A stretch of DNA of 64,000 nucleotides. It comes from Eudorina sp. 2006-703-Eu-15. Lineage: Eukaryota > Chlorophyta > Chlorophyceae > Chlamydomonadales > Volvocaceae. The stretch lies in the NCBI GenBank assembly GCA_003117195.1, contig BDSI01000001.1:930001-994000 (forward strand). The letters are read 5' to 3'. Below the pieces are notes generated by a model. The model worked only from the letters and a program-made list of their open reading frames with translations, was not told where the DNA came from and searched no databases. The position numbers and the translations under genes are program-made. Below, one piece after another: positions 25,233 to 38,579 of this stretch (position 1 is its first letter; each line of letters starts with the position of its first letter).

Positions 25233-27253
25233 GTTGTGCTGTTGGCAGCACAACTCCCGAAGCAGCACGCGCTTACAGGTCAAGCTATGCAACTGAAAAT
25301 TTAATTATCATAATTGGTGTCGCTAATGACATAGTGGTGACCGAACGCCGTTGTCAATTTCTGTAACGGTGTCAACTTTAGCGGTCTGGTAGTCTATCAC
25401 GACGCTCATCTGCAAATCATTTTCAAGGTCATCGCGCATGTCAGCTTTGTTCAACCATAATCATTCCATAGTCCTGCAAACGGTGTACTGAGCAATACCC
25501 GTCTAATAATGCTTCCTAACAAGCTCCCTCAATACCTACGCACGTTGCATCTAGGAAGTGCATTATGAATTACCTTTAAATAATAGGATATTTCCTATGT
25601 TCTCGATATTGACTCTATCGACCAGACAGGGGGCCCGCACCAAATACGACTCAAATATTCCAGGCAATTCGCAGGCCCAGGCTGCTTGGGAATCATTTTA
25701 TCTGTGTGATGATAGCTTAACATGAAGGCTGCACTTGAGAAACAGGGAAATCCGTCACGATGGATGGCCAATTTTTTTCGTCACGAAACCAGAAACCCAT
25801 GAGCCCTCGCACACGATGTCCTCAACAATTGTTTTTGAGCAATGTGCCACTATTAATTCACGTTACAAATTGTTCGGGCGCATTCCTGCACAGAATTAGC
25901 GGATTAAATCCCGTAACCTGGCAGGCTGCTTTTGGGCACTTCACCATAAGTCACGCGTAAATTACATCAAAATTTCCTGCTACATTCTTATTCGGAGAGT
26001 ATTGAACGAATTTCCGCGGCTGTATCGCAGACCCGTGGGTCGCGGCTTGTCACTTGCTGTTCTGACAATCATCTTTGCCCATGTCGCGGCGACGTTCTCA
26101 ATACCAACATTACCTTGCATACGTTTCTTCACAGGTTACCTGTGGGGGGCCTGTCGCGCATGCCATCGCAGCGATTTCTCAGGTCTTGGCTAAGTCAACG
26201 ATTGTTTGAACGAAGCTCAGCATACCTGCGTTGACATAAACAAACTTTGTAGATCTTGTAAGCTTGCCTTACAGAACAGCAGGTTGGACGATGTATGGAT
26301 TTTGGAGACATTGCGCGGGATGTGCTAATGAGGACGAGAGCTGGATCCAGAAATTTGCAGAGACTGAAAAGCCGGCCGCTCCGCCAGGGCAATACCCAAT
26401 AAATCATAGCAACGCGTTAAGAAAGTTTTGTCGATCCGTCACCTTTACAAGACATGTTGTAAGATTGATTCCGGGGGGGTGCGCCTTGGGGATAGCTGCC
26501 AGGCTCGATAGAACCCTCTAACAGTTCAGCCGGGCTTGAGTGATTTTGTAACACTTCCCGGCCACTCAGCGTGTACACCTCGATCAAGGTGAGGTCTTGG
26601 CGGCGAGTCCAAGGGGCGTGACCGGCGTCACCACAAGTTACCCACGTTAGGCGTTCTGCTTGACCGCCTTGATTGGGGGCTTAGGCGCCAAGGTTATCTG
26701 CGCCATCCACCACCATGTCTAGTATCACAGCAAGCAGCGCGCGGCGGCGTTCCGAGGTGATGACTTCGTTCGCAGTTGTGCTCACAAGCCCAAAAGCGCT
26801 CTGTGGCTGCGCGGATGCCTGTTGACGCGGTGGCGCTGCTTTGCACAGCAGTCATCGTTTTGTAAAACGTTTCCTTGTATGCAGTCTCCCAGCGGTCGTT
26901 GTTTGGGCCTCGATTTCGCGATCAACATCGCACCATTGTTTTGCCCTGATGTCATCGATCTATGGCTAATTCCAACCTGAGGTTGCTGTGCATCCCATCG
27001 GCCACAGAGTTGGAAAGCACAAGTGACGAAGCGCTCATCATCAACGCTATTTCCGAGCTCGTGCCATCTCTCTTTTTCTCCAGCCCACTTCGTCCGCCTT
27101 GGTCCTTCTTGGTCGCCGGCGCTTCCTTCCAGATTCCAAGCGAGACAACAGCGCGGTCGTCACAAAATCTTTTAAGGTTAACGTGAACGCGAGGACGGTC
27201 TTCTCCTAGTCAGCTCTCACAGTCTTCAAGATCCAGCTCACGCTGAAAACAAC
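25233..27253. promoter_or_regulatory. Shared divergent upstream region of PDR-A and the cyclin-like gene
   Basis: About 2 kb between two divergent start codons. It is markedly less GC-rich than the flanking genes and has no convincing coding segment. It must hold the promoters of both genes, but I could not pick a specific core element. Confidence 0.5.
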
Positions 27254-30200
27254 ATGCAACCTTTCGCCGGACAACCGGCTGGCGCCGGTGGAAGCGGCGC
27301 CTCAGGCGCGACGCTTTTGCACAGCGCGCTCTATGGTGTGCGGTCTGGGTCCAGTTCTTTGCAGTCAGGGACGGCGCTCTACCGCAATTTCAACGCGCCG
27401 CCGCGCGACAAGGGCATCCTGGCGGCCGCTGTAGATGATGCCTTCAGTAAGTTAGGGGAGGTGTGCTTTGCTGATCTGGGTCGAAACCATTTGGGTTTTG
27501 TAGGTCACTTCGTCGAGTCGCACAATCAACCTAGGGACGCTAGCCTATAAAATGCCGGCGCGCGGTAGCAAGGAACAGAGTACCAACCGCGTCCGAATTG
27601 AGATTTCTGCCACCTGGGTCGGCTGCGGTTTCACACAACATGCATTACATGCCTTTTGGGGGAGGCAATTTGTTGAGGTGATCTTTCATGTGGGTCGGTG
27701 CCGAACCCTCATGTGGGGTCTTCCGTACCGGACCCACATGCCGGAAATGGCGGCGGAAGGTGCAACGAAGCACGCACTCTTTACGTGATGAGGTATCCCG
27801 TAATGGACTTGATCCCGCGCAGTGTCGCCCGAGCCGGACCCAGTTTCTATCGCCGCCGCGGTTGATCCTATGGCCATTGACGCGGCGCGCTACAACGCGG
27901 CGGCGGCAGCCCTGATCGGCGACAAGAGCGGCGGCGCGGCGGATGGCACCCATCGGCTGAACCTCGGCGTCGTGAATCTGGCGGCGGCGGCCAGCGCGCC
28001 CGACATGTCACAGGCGGCCCAGCAACAGATGGCGGCCAAGGGTGCACTGTACGGCAACTACCAGCAGGCGAGTACGGCATGGAAGGACACCGAACAGAGC
28101 TTTTCTGCTCGTGCGGATGATGGGTTGGCCGACAAGGTTCTCGGAAGCATGGGTTTGCATGCACCTCTTGATCGAAGCCGCGAAGCCATGTGGGTCGCGC
28201 AAGTTGAGTTCGAAACGTCATCTGTATAGCGGTGTATGTACGGTAAATTGCATTATGTGGGACACGCGTCCTGCAGCAATTGACCATGCGAAGCTGATAC
28301 AACGGCGTAGATTGGCTCCTTACATACGCGCATTGGCTGCGATACTTCACGTCGTGGGCTTGTTGTCACGTAGGTGCGCGCCCCTCTGGCTGCTGCCAAC
28401 GGGCACGGGGCGGCGCTGTACGGCAACATCAGGAACGGAGCGGCTGCACCACCGCCACCGGGGGGCGACGCCGCGCAGGGCCTCCGACGCTACACCGCGG
28501 CACAGCTGCACCAGCTAAGCGTCGTACGGCAGCTCCAGCTTCGTCAGCAGGCGGCAGCTCAGCAGCCACCGCAGCCGCAACAGCAAGTCCAAGCGCCGGC
28601 GGCGGGGCCCACCAAGGAACAGCAGGCGCACGTCCTTGCTTGTGCCGCCGAGGTTGCGCAGCAGGTGCGTGGCGTCGGACTACAGTGAAGGGTCGCTAGG
28701 CCTGTCTAATCAGCGCTAGGGATGTCGATTATTACTTGGTGCGAAGTTACATTTCAACGGACTGCTGTACATAACGCACGAGATGATTGTTCCATGCTTT
28801 ATTTCCGGAGCGCCGTGTAAAGTACGTACTGCCTACCTACCAAGCTTGACAGCGTGTGCTTGGCGGTCGTTTTGCGCATTCCGCCCAACTCCAGGTTGCT
28901 GCTCGCCAAGCCACAGCCACCGAACAGCAGCGACGAGCCCAACAGCAACAGCCACGCGCCGCCGTCGATCGTCGCGTGCAGCAGCCGACGGCCGGCGTCG
29001 CCAACGCACCGCCGCCGGCGGCCGCCCCAGCCAGCAACGATGCGGCCGCTGCCCCCGCGGTCGCGGCGGCGCAGTCGGCGCTGTACAAGCGCGCGCCACC
29101 GGCGGAGGCTGCGGCGGTGCTGTACAAGCGACCGGCGCTGAGCGGCCATGACGCCGAGCCGGCTGCTGCCGCCGCCGTCGTCCCTCAGCAGCAGCCGGCA
29201 GCCGCGCGCGGCACCGTTTCGGCGCTGTACGGCGCCTTTTGCGCCGATCGCCACGCCGCGTCTTCGGCGGCATCGGCCGTGGTCAACGAGATGATGGGGC
29301 GTTTGGGACACGGCAGCGGTGCATCGGCGGCGGCGGCGGCGGCGGCTCAGCGGACCGCGCACGAGCTCGCGGACAACACCGCTGCCGCGCATGCGGAGCA
29401 AGTGTCGCAGACGAGTCACATGATGGTCGTGAGCCCTGCGCAGGTCGGCATTGATGCGTTCTATACCGAGTCCGTCCCTACTGTTTGGTGTGAATGAATG
29501 AATGAATGTTACAGCGGACCCCAACGGGATCATCGGTGTTTCAGCCGAAGGCAAAAGATGGTCTTGTGATGCGACGGAAGCGTCATCTTCCAGTCGCTGT
29601 ATAGGTCACACGGAGGCGACGTGTGACTAAATTTGAGGGACCGCGCTCTTCAGGTTCGAGCTGAGAGATACGTTAATGAGGTTAGTTGCGCGTGACAACG
29701 ATCCCGCCTTGCCTCTGATCCGTCCTCCCGGCAGCAGGCGACCCCCGATGATTCCTCTCACTGCTCCGAGACCGCGTTCTTGGACTGCCACGAGGACCTG
29801 AGCGATGACATCGGCGCCGAGAACCTCAACTCCAGCGGCGGCAGCTCTGCCACCAGTGTGGCGACCGGCGGCGTCAAGGTCTTCGGCCACCACGCGCCGC
29901 AGATGTCCGGCGCCGGCGGCAAGGCCACCGCCTGGCGGGCGGCGCGGCCCTACGGCCCGATCTACTGCCCAACGGTCTACTCGGACGTGTCGTCGCCGCA
30001 CGCACTTGCCTTGGCCAACGAGGTTATGGGCCGCATAAGCCTGCCTGGTAAGCAGGGTCGTGGGACGAGCCTTATGAATGGTTACTTCCTTATGTTAGGC
30101 GAGGTGGTTCGTTGATTATGAGGAGTAGTACGCAGCAAGCGTCAGGCGTAATGGATGTTTTACAGCAGCTTCACCCACCCCTTCCAACTGCTGTACAACC

Positions 30201-31834
30201 CCTGCTTGTGTGGCTTCCATACCTGGTTGTGCTTTTGTCCAATTCACGATTTTTAACCTGTATTTCTCTAGCCACAAATAGATACCCCATCTTGTTTGCA
30301 TCTCTTGGGCCGCTGGCAAGTAGCCATACCACCAACTGAGTTGACCGCAACAACATAAGAAATATGCACATTTTTTATAAACGGCTTTGAAATAGATCTA
30401 AACATATCATCAACCCGTACCATATCTAAGCAAGCAAGCAAGCAGGCGATTCTTGTGAAACAGGCACCTACAAGGGTCTGGTTGATCCGTTTTTCTAGAT
30501 TATAGATCACTTCGCATAAATTGATAATGTGTGGCGTGCCGATAATGTGTGGCGTGCCGCGTCCTCGGACCAGACCTGATTGCTGTTTTTTTCGCACAAG
30601 GTATGCGGCCGGAGTTCAAAGGCCTCTCAAGACATTTTTGAAATTTACACGGCTACGTGTACGATGAATGGCCGCCGTTAGATGCAGGCTAACCTGTCGC
30701 CAGCTGTCGCTGATGTTGATTTGTAGGTGGCATACAATTCATGCCCCTGAGCACGGACTCGATGCTGTACTACAACGGCGTGCACTGGGGCTTCTCTGCC
30801 TTCGCGTTAGCGCTCGGATCGTCGTACTTCCAGCGCCTGCTGGAGCACACGCCCGCCCTGAACGCGGCGGTGCGCCACGCGCCGCACTTCGTGCAGTACG
30901 TCGGCTACATGCGTGACCACGGCGGCGAGCAAGGCCAGCAGCCGCAGCAGGAGGCCCTGCACGTAGGTGTTGGGAGGGGCGCGCGCGCGGAGATCGGTTC
31001 AGATGGGTCAAGTTCGTTGGGGCATCAGGGTGACCCATTCCGTTGGTGGTGACCCGGGGGCATTGATTGTCGTACCCCTTTGGCGCGCCTTGGTAGGCCA
31101 CGAGTGTTTGTCGTCCTGCTTGTTTATGCTTTAGATAGGGTTTAGGGTTTCCCAAGAGGGAACTATTGATTTGACGTCTTACCTCGCGGCCCTTACCTAC
31201 CCCTGTCGGGTCCCTTGCTTCATTCCGGTGCCGCAGAAGGACGGCCTGCGCTCCATCCTGTTCACGTGTGCCTACCTGGCCACCAAGGTGGTTGACCGCA
31301 TGCCACACACCGACATGCTGCGGCGCATGCTGAGCCTGCTCTGCAACGCGCAGATCTCACGCGAGGACGCCCACTCGGTGGGTGATGAATGAGTGCATGT
31401 GGCTGGGTTGCCAGATTGCGGTGATTGCGGCTTTGTCGGGTGCCGTACGCATGCCAGCATTGTTGCAGGGCGGGACTGGGCGGCTTAGTTGGCCCCGGCA
31501 TCGGCTTCATTTGTTTTGGGCAACGATGCACGTCCAGTCGATGCCGACCCATCGCTTGAGTAAGGCACGGTCGGTTCGCTCGGTGCGGTAGGTCCGTCCT
31601 CAAATACGAAAACATCCGCCGGAGAGGCCTCGACACAGGCCTCGAATGCCAGCAGGCAGGACTCGCCATCCGGCAGATACCCTGCCTCACGTGCGCATTC
31701 GTCTTGCCGGCATCCTCACGCGCGCATTGATGCAGGTGGAGCTCAAGTGCCTGGACGGGCTGGGCTACAGGCTGGGCCCTTACTTCATTCACAACCTGCT
31801 GGAGGATGAGCCGCCCTGCTGCGACCTGTACTGA
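27254..31834 (+). CDS. Cyclin-box-like protein with long Ala/Gln-rich N-terminus
   Basis: Eight exons: 27254-27446, 27823-28067, 28374-28664, 28895-29443, 29738-30047, 30727-30962, 31237-31377, 31736-31834, about 687 aa, in phase throughout. The second intron needs either a GC donor (CAG|GCGAGT at 28068) or a weak GT donor about 69 bases later. Residues 1 to about 430 are low-complexity and carry the short motif A-L-Y-G/K/R repeatedly. The last 200 or so residues resemble a cyclin box of the PHO80/P-type: HWGFSAFALALGSSYFQRLL, then DGLRSILFTCAYLATKVVD and VELKCLDGLGYRLGPYF, matching the usual helices including the A-x-K-x-x-D core. Such cyclins bind and activate CDKs. The assignment rests on pattern only. 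Its promoter is shared with PDR-A. Confidence 0.65.
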
Positions 31835-34800
31835 AGCAGCGGGTGACAGGGGCCACAGCAGCTGAGCTCTCGAGGTGGGACGTGTCCACGCCCCGGAAAG
31901 ATAGGCAAGCGTCTTCGTTATTCCCCCTTCGAACGGCAGCGGCCCGCTGCTGCATTGCGGTTGAATTTGGATGGGCCACATTCCGGGATGCGGAGAGCGC
32001 CGCGTCCGATGTCGTGGCGTGGAGGGTGGGTTTCATGCCGTTGGCCGTTTCTTAGGGCATGGGGCACTGAACTGGCTAAACTGGCGGCGGCGGACAAGGG
32101 GTTGCTGTTTTGGAAGGTCGTCCATGAAGCGCTAGACGGGTTGTTCATCCTGTAGCTAGGCTAGAGAACCCGCTTGTTGATCGCAGACGCGGGCGGGGGG
32201 ACGAAACCATGTTGCTTCAACGAGGGTGGGGTTCAGTTGTTGAGGGGGCGGAGGCGAGGGCCTAAGCTAGTGGGGGAACGAGGCGCAGTCGCGGGGACCC
32301 TCGTAACGGTTGCTTAGGAATGGAGAACCGCAGGCAGCAATCATTCAGAAAGATTAGCAGACGACCGGTACAGCATGGGTTCCGGCCCTTAGGAAGGGTA
32401 GAATGAGATCAGTACGACAAGGGTTTTGTTTGGGACCATGTGCGCGTCATAAGTAGGCTAGGAAACTACCAGAGAAGATTTCGGAGCCGAACCGGCCGGG
32501 GTTCCCAGCCAGAGAATACCAGAGAAGATTCAAGGGACAACCGGCCGGATGGATGTGCTCCGCCCCAAGATTACATTGCGCTGTCGCAGCACGGCTCGAT
32601 CGAATCGGGCATTTTGGCAGTGCGCTGTGCTCTGTGGTTCGACGCGGCGGCGGTTAGTCCAGCGAATGTTCGATCGGGTTGTCGTTCGTTCAATGTTTCG
32701 CTGTGCAGTGGGCACGCTGGAACGTTTTTGACGCACTTGAAATGTACAAAACACTGTTTATCAATGTTTGTGTCCGAGCGGCAATAATACCATGCTGCTT
32801 GCTTGAGGATGTGTGCTTGCCAGCCCTTTCTGGTGGCCTTGACGCAAGGCGCGGGTGGCAACTTCGTTCGGCGCCTGGCTGTTTGCCCGATTGTGTTTGG
32901 GTACTAGCAAGGCGGCCGGGCAGTGCTGGCATTCGAACCGTCGGTGGTGTAAGGCGCAAGTAATGGCCATATTGCTAACAACGGAATGGCATGCAGGCCT
33001 ATGTCCGAAATTCGAAGCGTGAAGGCTTGTATCGCTATTGCCTGCTGTCTCCGTACAGTTGTGTATGTTGCGGCAAGCTCGCGTCGAAGCCGCTGGCTTA
33101 CAGCTGTCAGATGGATTCTGTATTTGCGCTCGCGCGTGGAACGTCGGTGTTGCCACCACGGCACAACTAATTGCCATGAGCGGCGCAAGGAATGCGGACA
33201 TTGCGGGTGCCGGACCTGATGCGAAGATGACGGCACGCACGCCTATCACGGCACGCACGACGTGCCGTACGTGCTGCACGTCATGTATGGGTTGAGGGCG
33301 ATGTATGTTCTGGCTGACTTGCCAATGCCTGACATGTGCATTGACAAGGGCGCAGCAGGATGCATGTAGACTTCTGTTTTTGGTGCATGCATCAATAATA
33401 CTTCTGGCAGGAATGTCTGTAGTGGGAATGTCTGTATGTCTGTGCCAGGGATCCAAGGGGCACGGTCGCCTGGGATGTATCTGTAGAACTTTCCTAGAAT
33501 AATGGGTTGGAGCAGGAGGAGGCTGAGCACGCAGTGTGAAAGCTTGCATCGGGAGCTTGAACGGTCATCGTCTTCCCGTTGAAATACTACGGATGGCAGA
33601 ATTTATTCGTACACGGCGCTGCCCTGAGTTTGGGGCATGCTCAAGTTTGGATATCGGTACTAATCGGTACGGATGTGCGCAGACATTTTAGGAATTTTCC
33701 GCGAAACCCCAGGGGCCTTCTTATCCCACGACCTCTTCACCTTGGCAGGCAGCAGGGCGCGGGCTAACGAACGGATTTCGGCTTGTGTCGGACCGCTGCG
33801 TGGCGGTTGACGGAACGTCTTGCTCGCTACCTTCGTCGGTTGCTGAGTTCGTTTTCTTGAACACGTTGGCAGTGCGCGTGCGGACGGGCAGGGTGTGGGG
33901 ATCAGCTGTGCGTTGATCTGGCACGAGGGGATCAGCTGTATGTCGGTCTAGCACGAGAGGTAATTTTGACGGGCGCATCTTCTATTGAAGCAGGGAGCGA
34001 GGTGACACGTCGATCGCGGGACCAACCTGGAGTGGCGCACTGCAACCCGGTAAATCCCCTAGCCAGGAACGCTATGCCAGACCGCGGGCGGTAAATGTAC
34101 CCATGTCTTACGCAAGCGGGCGGTAAATGTACCCATGCCTCACGCAATTGCGCTTGATCCACAACTTGGATCCATACTCTTCCAATGTTCTCTCCTTGTA
34201 GGAACTTTCCAATGTCAAACGGAACGCGGATGGATTATTCTGCGGTCGTGTGCATATCGCTTTACATCCTTGTCCATGTGCTATATTACTTGGTGGCCCC
34301 TTGTGTGGCTCTTCAAATGTCAACTATTTGCGGATAGCCTTTCTCGACCGCAGTCTCGCCGTTCGGTACGGTTGCCGTACAATTTGCCAGGATGTCGACG
34401 GGCACGCGCAGACCTTGGATGGTTGTCGAGGTTTTGCGCCCTGTGTTTGATGGGATGCATACAACGGATCAAGGAAACTCCCGGGATGTGGGCGGAAACT
34501 GTTACGTGTATGTCGACCCCGCATACGTACCGCGGGGCACCCACTCATGGCTGACTTGACCCGAGTGTATGTCCCTCTTGACAGCGTGTGCCTTCATTCA
34601 GGATGGCTCGAGACTCGGGTGAGCTTATTAGACTAGCCTGCTTGTCTGAATGGGCATTTTCCCATGGCGCGGCATGTCTTGTACATGCGTGATGCATTTT
34701 TTCCCACTAGCTCGGACTCATGGAGGAAGGCGTGTGCGTACGGCATGTTCCCTCTGGGGCATGGCCGGTCGATGCATTTGATGAAGACGTCAAGAGTGGG

Positions 34801-35388
34801 ACATGCAATAGCTCGTACAACTGTTCGGTAGTATAATGCATAGGCGCGTGCATTTGTACGGCAGTAGCATCATTGTAAATAGTTGAGCACCAGTTGCTAT
34901 CGCTCGACGTCGCTGCCATCAATCGGTATTTTGCACATTGAAGCTCCATGCTAACTGATAGATTTACAAACGCATTGGCGATCTGTCCCTTGCAAATCCA
35001 TACATTTTGGACTCTGGCTCTCCGGCTCGCCGTTGGTGGTGCACCCAGCTGCCCCTCTGCTGCTAGCTGCATGCGTCGACGCATCCAATGGCCTCCACCC
35101 AACAGCCCTCGCGCCGCACGCACCGCAGCCATACACACTATTTCGGCTGGGGTCACAGCAGCAGACAGGATCCGTCCTTTGCCATGCGTGAACCGTCACT
35201 GGGCCCACCTAATGGATACAGCGCTGGGTCGTATCGGTGCGACAAGGAGTCCAGCGAGGCCTCGCTGCCGGCCTGATGGCTCATCCCGCTCGACTGCACG
35301 ACTTACAACTGGAACCGAAAACATATAACTGGTAACGTACATTTATATAACTGTCACGTACAACTGTTAACGTACGTTCATTCATTCA
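31835..35388. other. 3.5 kb without a recognisable gene; short tandem duplications
   Basis: No coding segment with a recognisable domain or a consistent splice chain was found. Visible structure: an imperfect duplication of ACCAGAGAAGATT...ACCGGCCGG at about 32467-32549, an imperfect 30-base duplication around GATCAGCTGT at 33901-33960, and a direct repeat of GCGGGCGGTAAATGTACCCA at about 34084-34137. A segment near 32299-32320 (CCTCGTAACGGTTGCTTAGG) resembles a LINE 3' tail in plus orientation. Confidence 0.5.
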
Positions 35389-35697
35389 TTAGGATTCACG
35401 GTTACAAGGGGGACCAACAACCAAGTTGATCGCTCGCCGTACAGGCGTAGACGGACTGTTCATCCTACCCCAGGGGCACGCCCTGCACGAAGCAAGGAGC
35501 CATGCCAAAGAAAAGAAGCCAAGGAACCACCGGACCCAAGCCTTCAAAAGTACAAGCTGCCTAAGGGCAGGAGCAAACTGCGTCCAACAAGCAGGCTAAA
35601 GACACATAGGGGCGCCAACTTAGCACCCAGAATCAGGGCCAACCGCCCGGCCCGGAAGACACAACACACCGATGCAGCCAAGTAGTTAGCCCCGTAG
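35389..35697 (-). mobile_element. LINE 3' fragment at the left end of the cluster
   Basis: About 309 bases matching the 3' untranslated end of the neighbouring LINE copies. Its tail on the minus strand reads GTGAATCCTAA followed by (TGAA)n (plus strand (TTCA)n, 35377-35390), the longest tail in the cluster. It is more diverged than the other copies. Confidence 0.85.
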
Positions 35698-35737
35698 TTA
35701 GGATTCACGGTTACAAGGGGGACCAACAACCAAGTAG
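35698..35737 (-). mobile_element. 40-bp solo LINE 3' tail
   Basis: A duplicate of only the last 40 bases of the element, ending GTGAATCCTAA on the minus strand, wedged between two longer copies. No TGAATG tail is present here. Confidence 0.8.
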
Positions 35738-38579
35738 TTAGGATTCACGGTTACAAGGGGGACCAACAACCAAGTTGATCGCTCGCCGTACAGGCGTAGA
35801 CGGACTGTTCATCCTACCCCAGGGGCATGCCCTGCACGAAGCAAGGAGCCATGCCAAAGAAAAGAAGCCAAGGAACCACCGGACCCAAGCCTTCAAAAGT
35901 ACAAGCTGCCTAAGGGCAGGAGCAAACTGCGGCCAACAACCAGCCTAAAGACACATAGGGCTGCCAACTGAGCACCCAGAACCAGGGCCAACCTCCCGGC
36001 CCGGAAGACACAACGCACCGATGCAGCCAAGCCCGCACCAGAGTACGGGATAAATCAATGACTCATCCAGGGACCACCAGCACCAAGCCAACAAAGAGAA
36101 GATCACGAGACCACGAGCGCCAACGCGAGAGTGGCGGGACCAGAGGACCCCTACAACCCTCGTAGTTCAGTAAGTCCAGCACGGACACAGTGCGCGGAAG
36201 CGGACCCGGCCGAGAAGGCGGGGTGGACGACGTAGCACACAGTCAGGTCATGCCACAGGCACGCATCAGATCACCCACGCGGGGACGCAGGGGGAGAGTC
36301 GACGTCCAGGGGAGCATTCAAGACAACACGCCCATTCACATTGCACAGGAACGGGTGTTGAGAGGGAACGGAACCCCAATTCCGAGGGGCCAGTCCCAGG
36401 GCGGCGAAGGAAGCGAGGCGGGCCCAAAAGTCAGCAGCCACCTCAACCGTGATCGCCGCGAGACGCCCCCGCAGCAGGGGGGTACGCTGGTCCCACACAT
36501 TGTACATGCGTTGGCGGCCACGCTCCAGGGCCGCCAAGGCCGCCAGGGCCACGACATCCCAGACTGGCGGATGCAAACCCGGCGGGCAGACCACAAGCCA
36601 CAGGTGGTGCCGCTGAAGACCCGAACCGAGCCGCCCGATCGACGCCCCCAACGCCAGCCCTAACACCGCCCGCAGCGACTGCGCAACAGGGCAATCCCAG
36701 AAAAGGTGCCGCCGAACCCAGCACGATCCCGATCCCGAAATGGCCGCGCCACAGGGGCAGCAGGCCGCTGCACGGAGGCGCGGTCCGCCTGGCCGCGCCG
36801 CGCTGGCCGAAACAGCGGGGAAGCCCGCGACCCCATGCACCGCCAGCCGCCAGAGGGGCTCCTTGTGGCCGTTTTCCCACCGCAGGCGCCAAAGCCTGCG
36901 CAGGGTGCTGCGGAAGTCGGCCAGGGCGGATGGCGGCACCGGCAACTGCCCATATGCATCCGCAATATAAGCCAGGTGCCGGTCCGCCAGGTCCTGCAGG
37001 GAAGGGCCGAGCTGTAAGGCCGTGGCAGTCTTGACTGTGAGGCGCAGCAGTGGCACAGGAGGTCCGGCCGGCGGGCGCCACACAAGCCCGCGAAGCAGCG
37101 CACGCCAGGCCTCCTGCTCGGTCGGGGCGGCGGCCGCGCCCCGGAGGACCTCCCGGGCGGCCGCCACCCAGCTAGCGGGTAGGCGCTGCAGGAGGGCGCC
37201 CAAGTCGTCCAAAACCTGCACGCCCGAGATGTCCAGAGCCGCCCCCAGCTCGCTGTAGCCGAGGACACCGCGGAGGGCACAACGCCGGAGCTCCAGCGTA
37301 CACCCCCGGAGAACACGGGGGAGAGAGGACCACCCCGCTGCCGAGCGGCAGCGAGGCTACTGCGCGCGGCTGCCAGCGAACGCCAGCAGCGGAGCGCGGT
37401 CCCGATGGTGGTGAGACCCCGCAGGGCGAAGAGGACGGGGAAGTGGGCCTCCAGGCAGCGCCCGTCGGCCGCCCGGAGGGCGGGGTTGCCCCACAGGGGC
37501 GCACTGTAGCACCAGGGGCCCGCCATGGAGTCCGGGTGGAGCAGAGCCGGTGGGCCCAGGGGGATAGGGCGCTGAGGAGGCGCCGGAAGGCGGGGCTGGC
37601 TGCCGGCGGCTCCACCCCCAGAACCAGGCCGTCATGTGGCGCGAGCAGGCACAGAGGGTGTGCCGCGGGGTGACATCGTCGGAGGAGGCGGAGGACCAGC
37701 GCCGGCCAGGGGGGGTCCGCCGGGAGGAGGCCCGAGGCGCCCAGGACACAGCGCACCGCCGCCATCGCGTGACGAGCCTGAACATGGGCCCGCAGCGGGA
37801 GGAGCCCGAACCCTCCGAGCGCCGGCGGTAGGGCCAGCGTGTCGAGGCCCACGCCCGGGAGTCGCGAGTGGGGATTCACGGTGTGCAGGCTGGGAGGTAC
37901 GGCGCGGTCGACCACGGCCGCGACAGAGGCTTGCAGACGCTCCACCACCGCGCGGGCCGGGAGGCCTTGGAATTCGAGGTGGTAGAGGGCCTTGCTGAGG
38001 GCATAGCCCGAAGCGGCGGCGGCGCGGCCAAAGGTAGACAGGGGGAGGCGGGCCACGCGTTCCAGGGCGGCGAGGACCCCGGTGAAGTCCACAGGCGGCA
38101 CCATAGTGTCATTGCGGAAGCAGACCCCCAGGGTCCGGGCCTGTTCCACCGTGCGGGGTTGCACCGGCGCCACTGCCACCGTCGACGGCGCCGCCGCCAC
38201 GGCAGGGGCTGGGGCGGCGGTCGGGCCGGGGCTGGCGGCGGCAGCAGGGGCGGCAGGTGACGGCGGGGCCCCACGGCGGAGGAGTGCCGAAAAGGTGGTG
38301 GCGATGGCGGCCGGTAGGCGACGGAGGGCGGCCAGGAGCGCCACGGCGGCGGCAGGGGCGGGGGGGAGGGGAGGCAGCTGCCGAGGACTCCGGTAGCGCC
38401 ACGCCAGGGGCCGGTGCGGCGGAGGGAGGTGCTGCGGCGGCAGCCCCCGCCGGTGGGGCGGGGGCGCCGACATGAAGGAGCTCGACCTTGCCCAGGTTGA
38501 GCCGCTGCCCAGACGCAAGCCGAAAGACATCCATGACCGCCAAGAAGTCAGGGAGCTGAGTGGCGAGGGCCAGCATTCA
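35738..38579 (-). mobile_element. 5'-truncated LINE copy A
   Basis: A 2.84-kb copy starting on the minus strand at the sequence encoding LALATQLPDF (just past the RT catalytic motif) and ending GTGAATCCTAA. The 5' breakpoint equals that of copies B and C. It shares point variants with copy B rather than C and D. Confidence 0.9.
36271..38573 (-). pseudogene. LINE ORF2 C-terminal region, copy A, frameshifted
   Basis: Homologous to the intact 769-aa frame of copy C but broken at least three times relative to it: a shorter G run near 38356, a missing G near 37562 and another near 37320. The last part (37221-36271) reads cleanly to the normal stop and includes the zinc-binding CCPCG...HLFWDCPVA motif. 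The breaks are all in homopolymer G runs, so they could also be assembly errors. Confidence 0.8.

Noticed and set aside
28068..28229. Extending cyclin-like exon 2 to the end of its open frame
   Set aside because: The frame runs into a stop at 28227 and the next exon starts in phase 0 at 28374, so the exon must end earlier (28067 with a GC donor, or about 28136 with GT).
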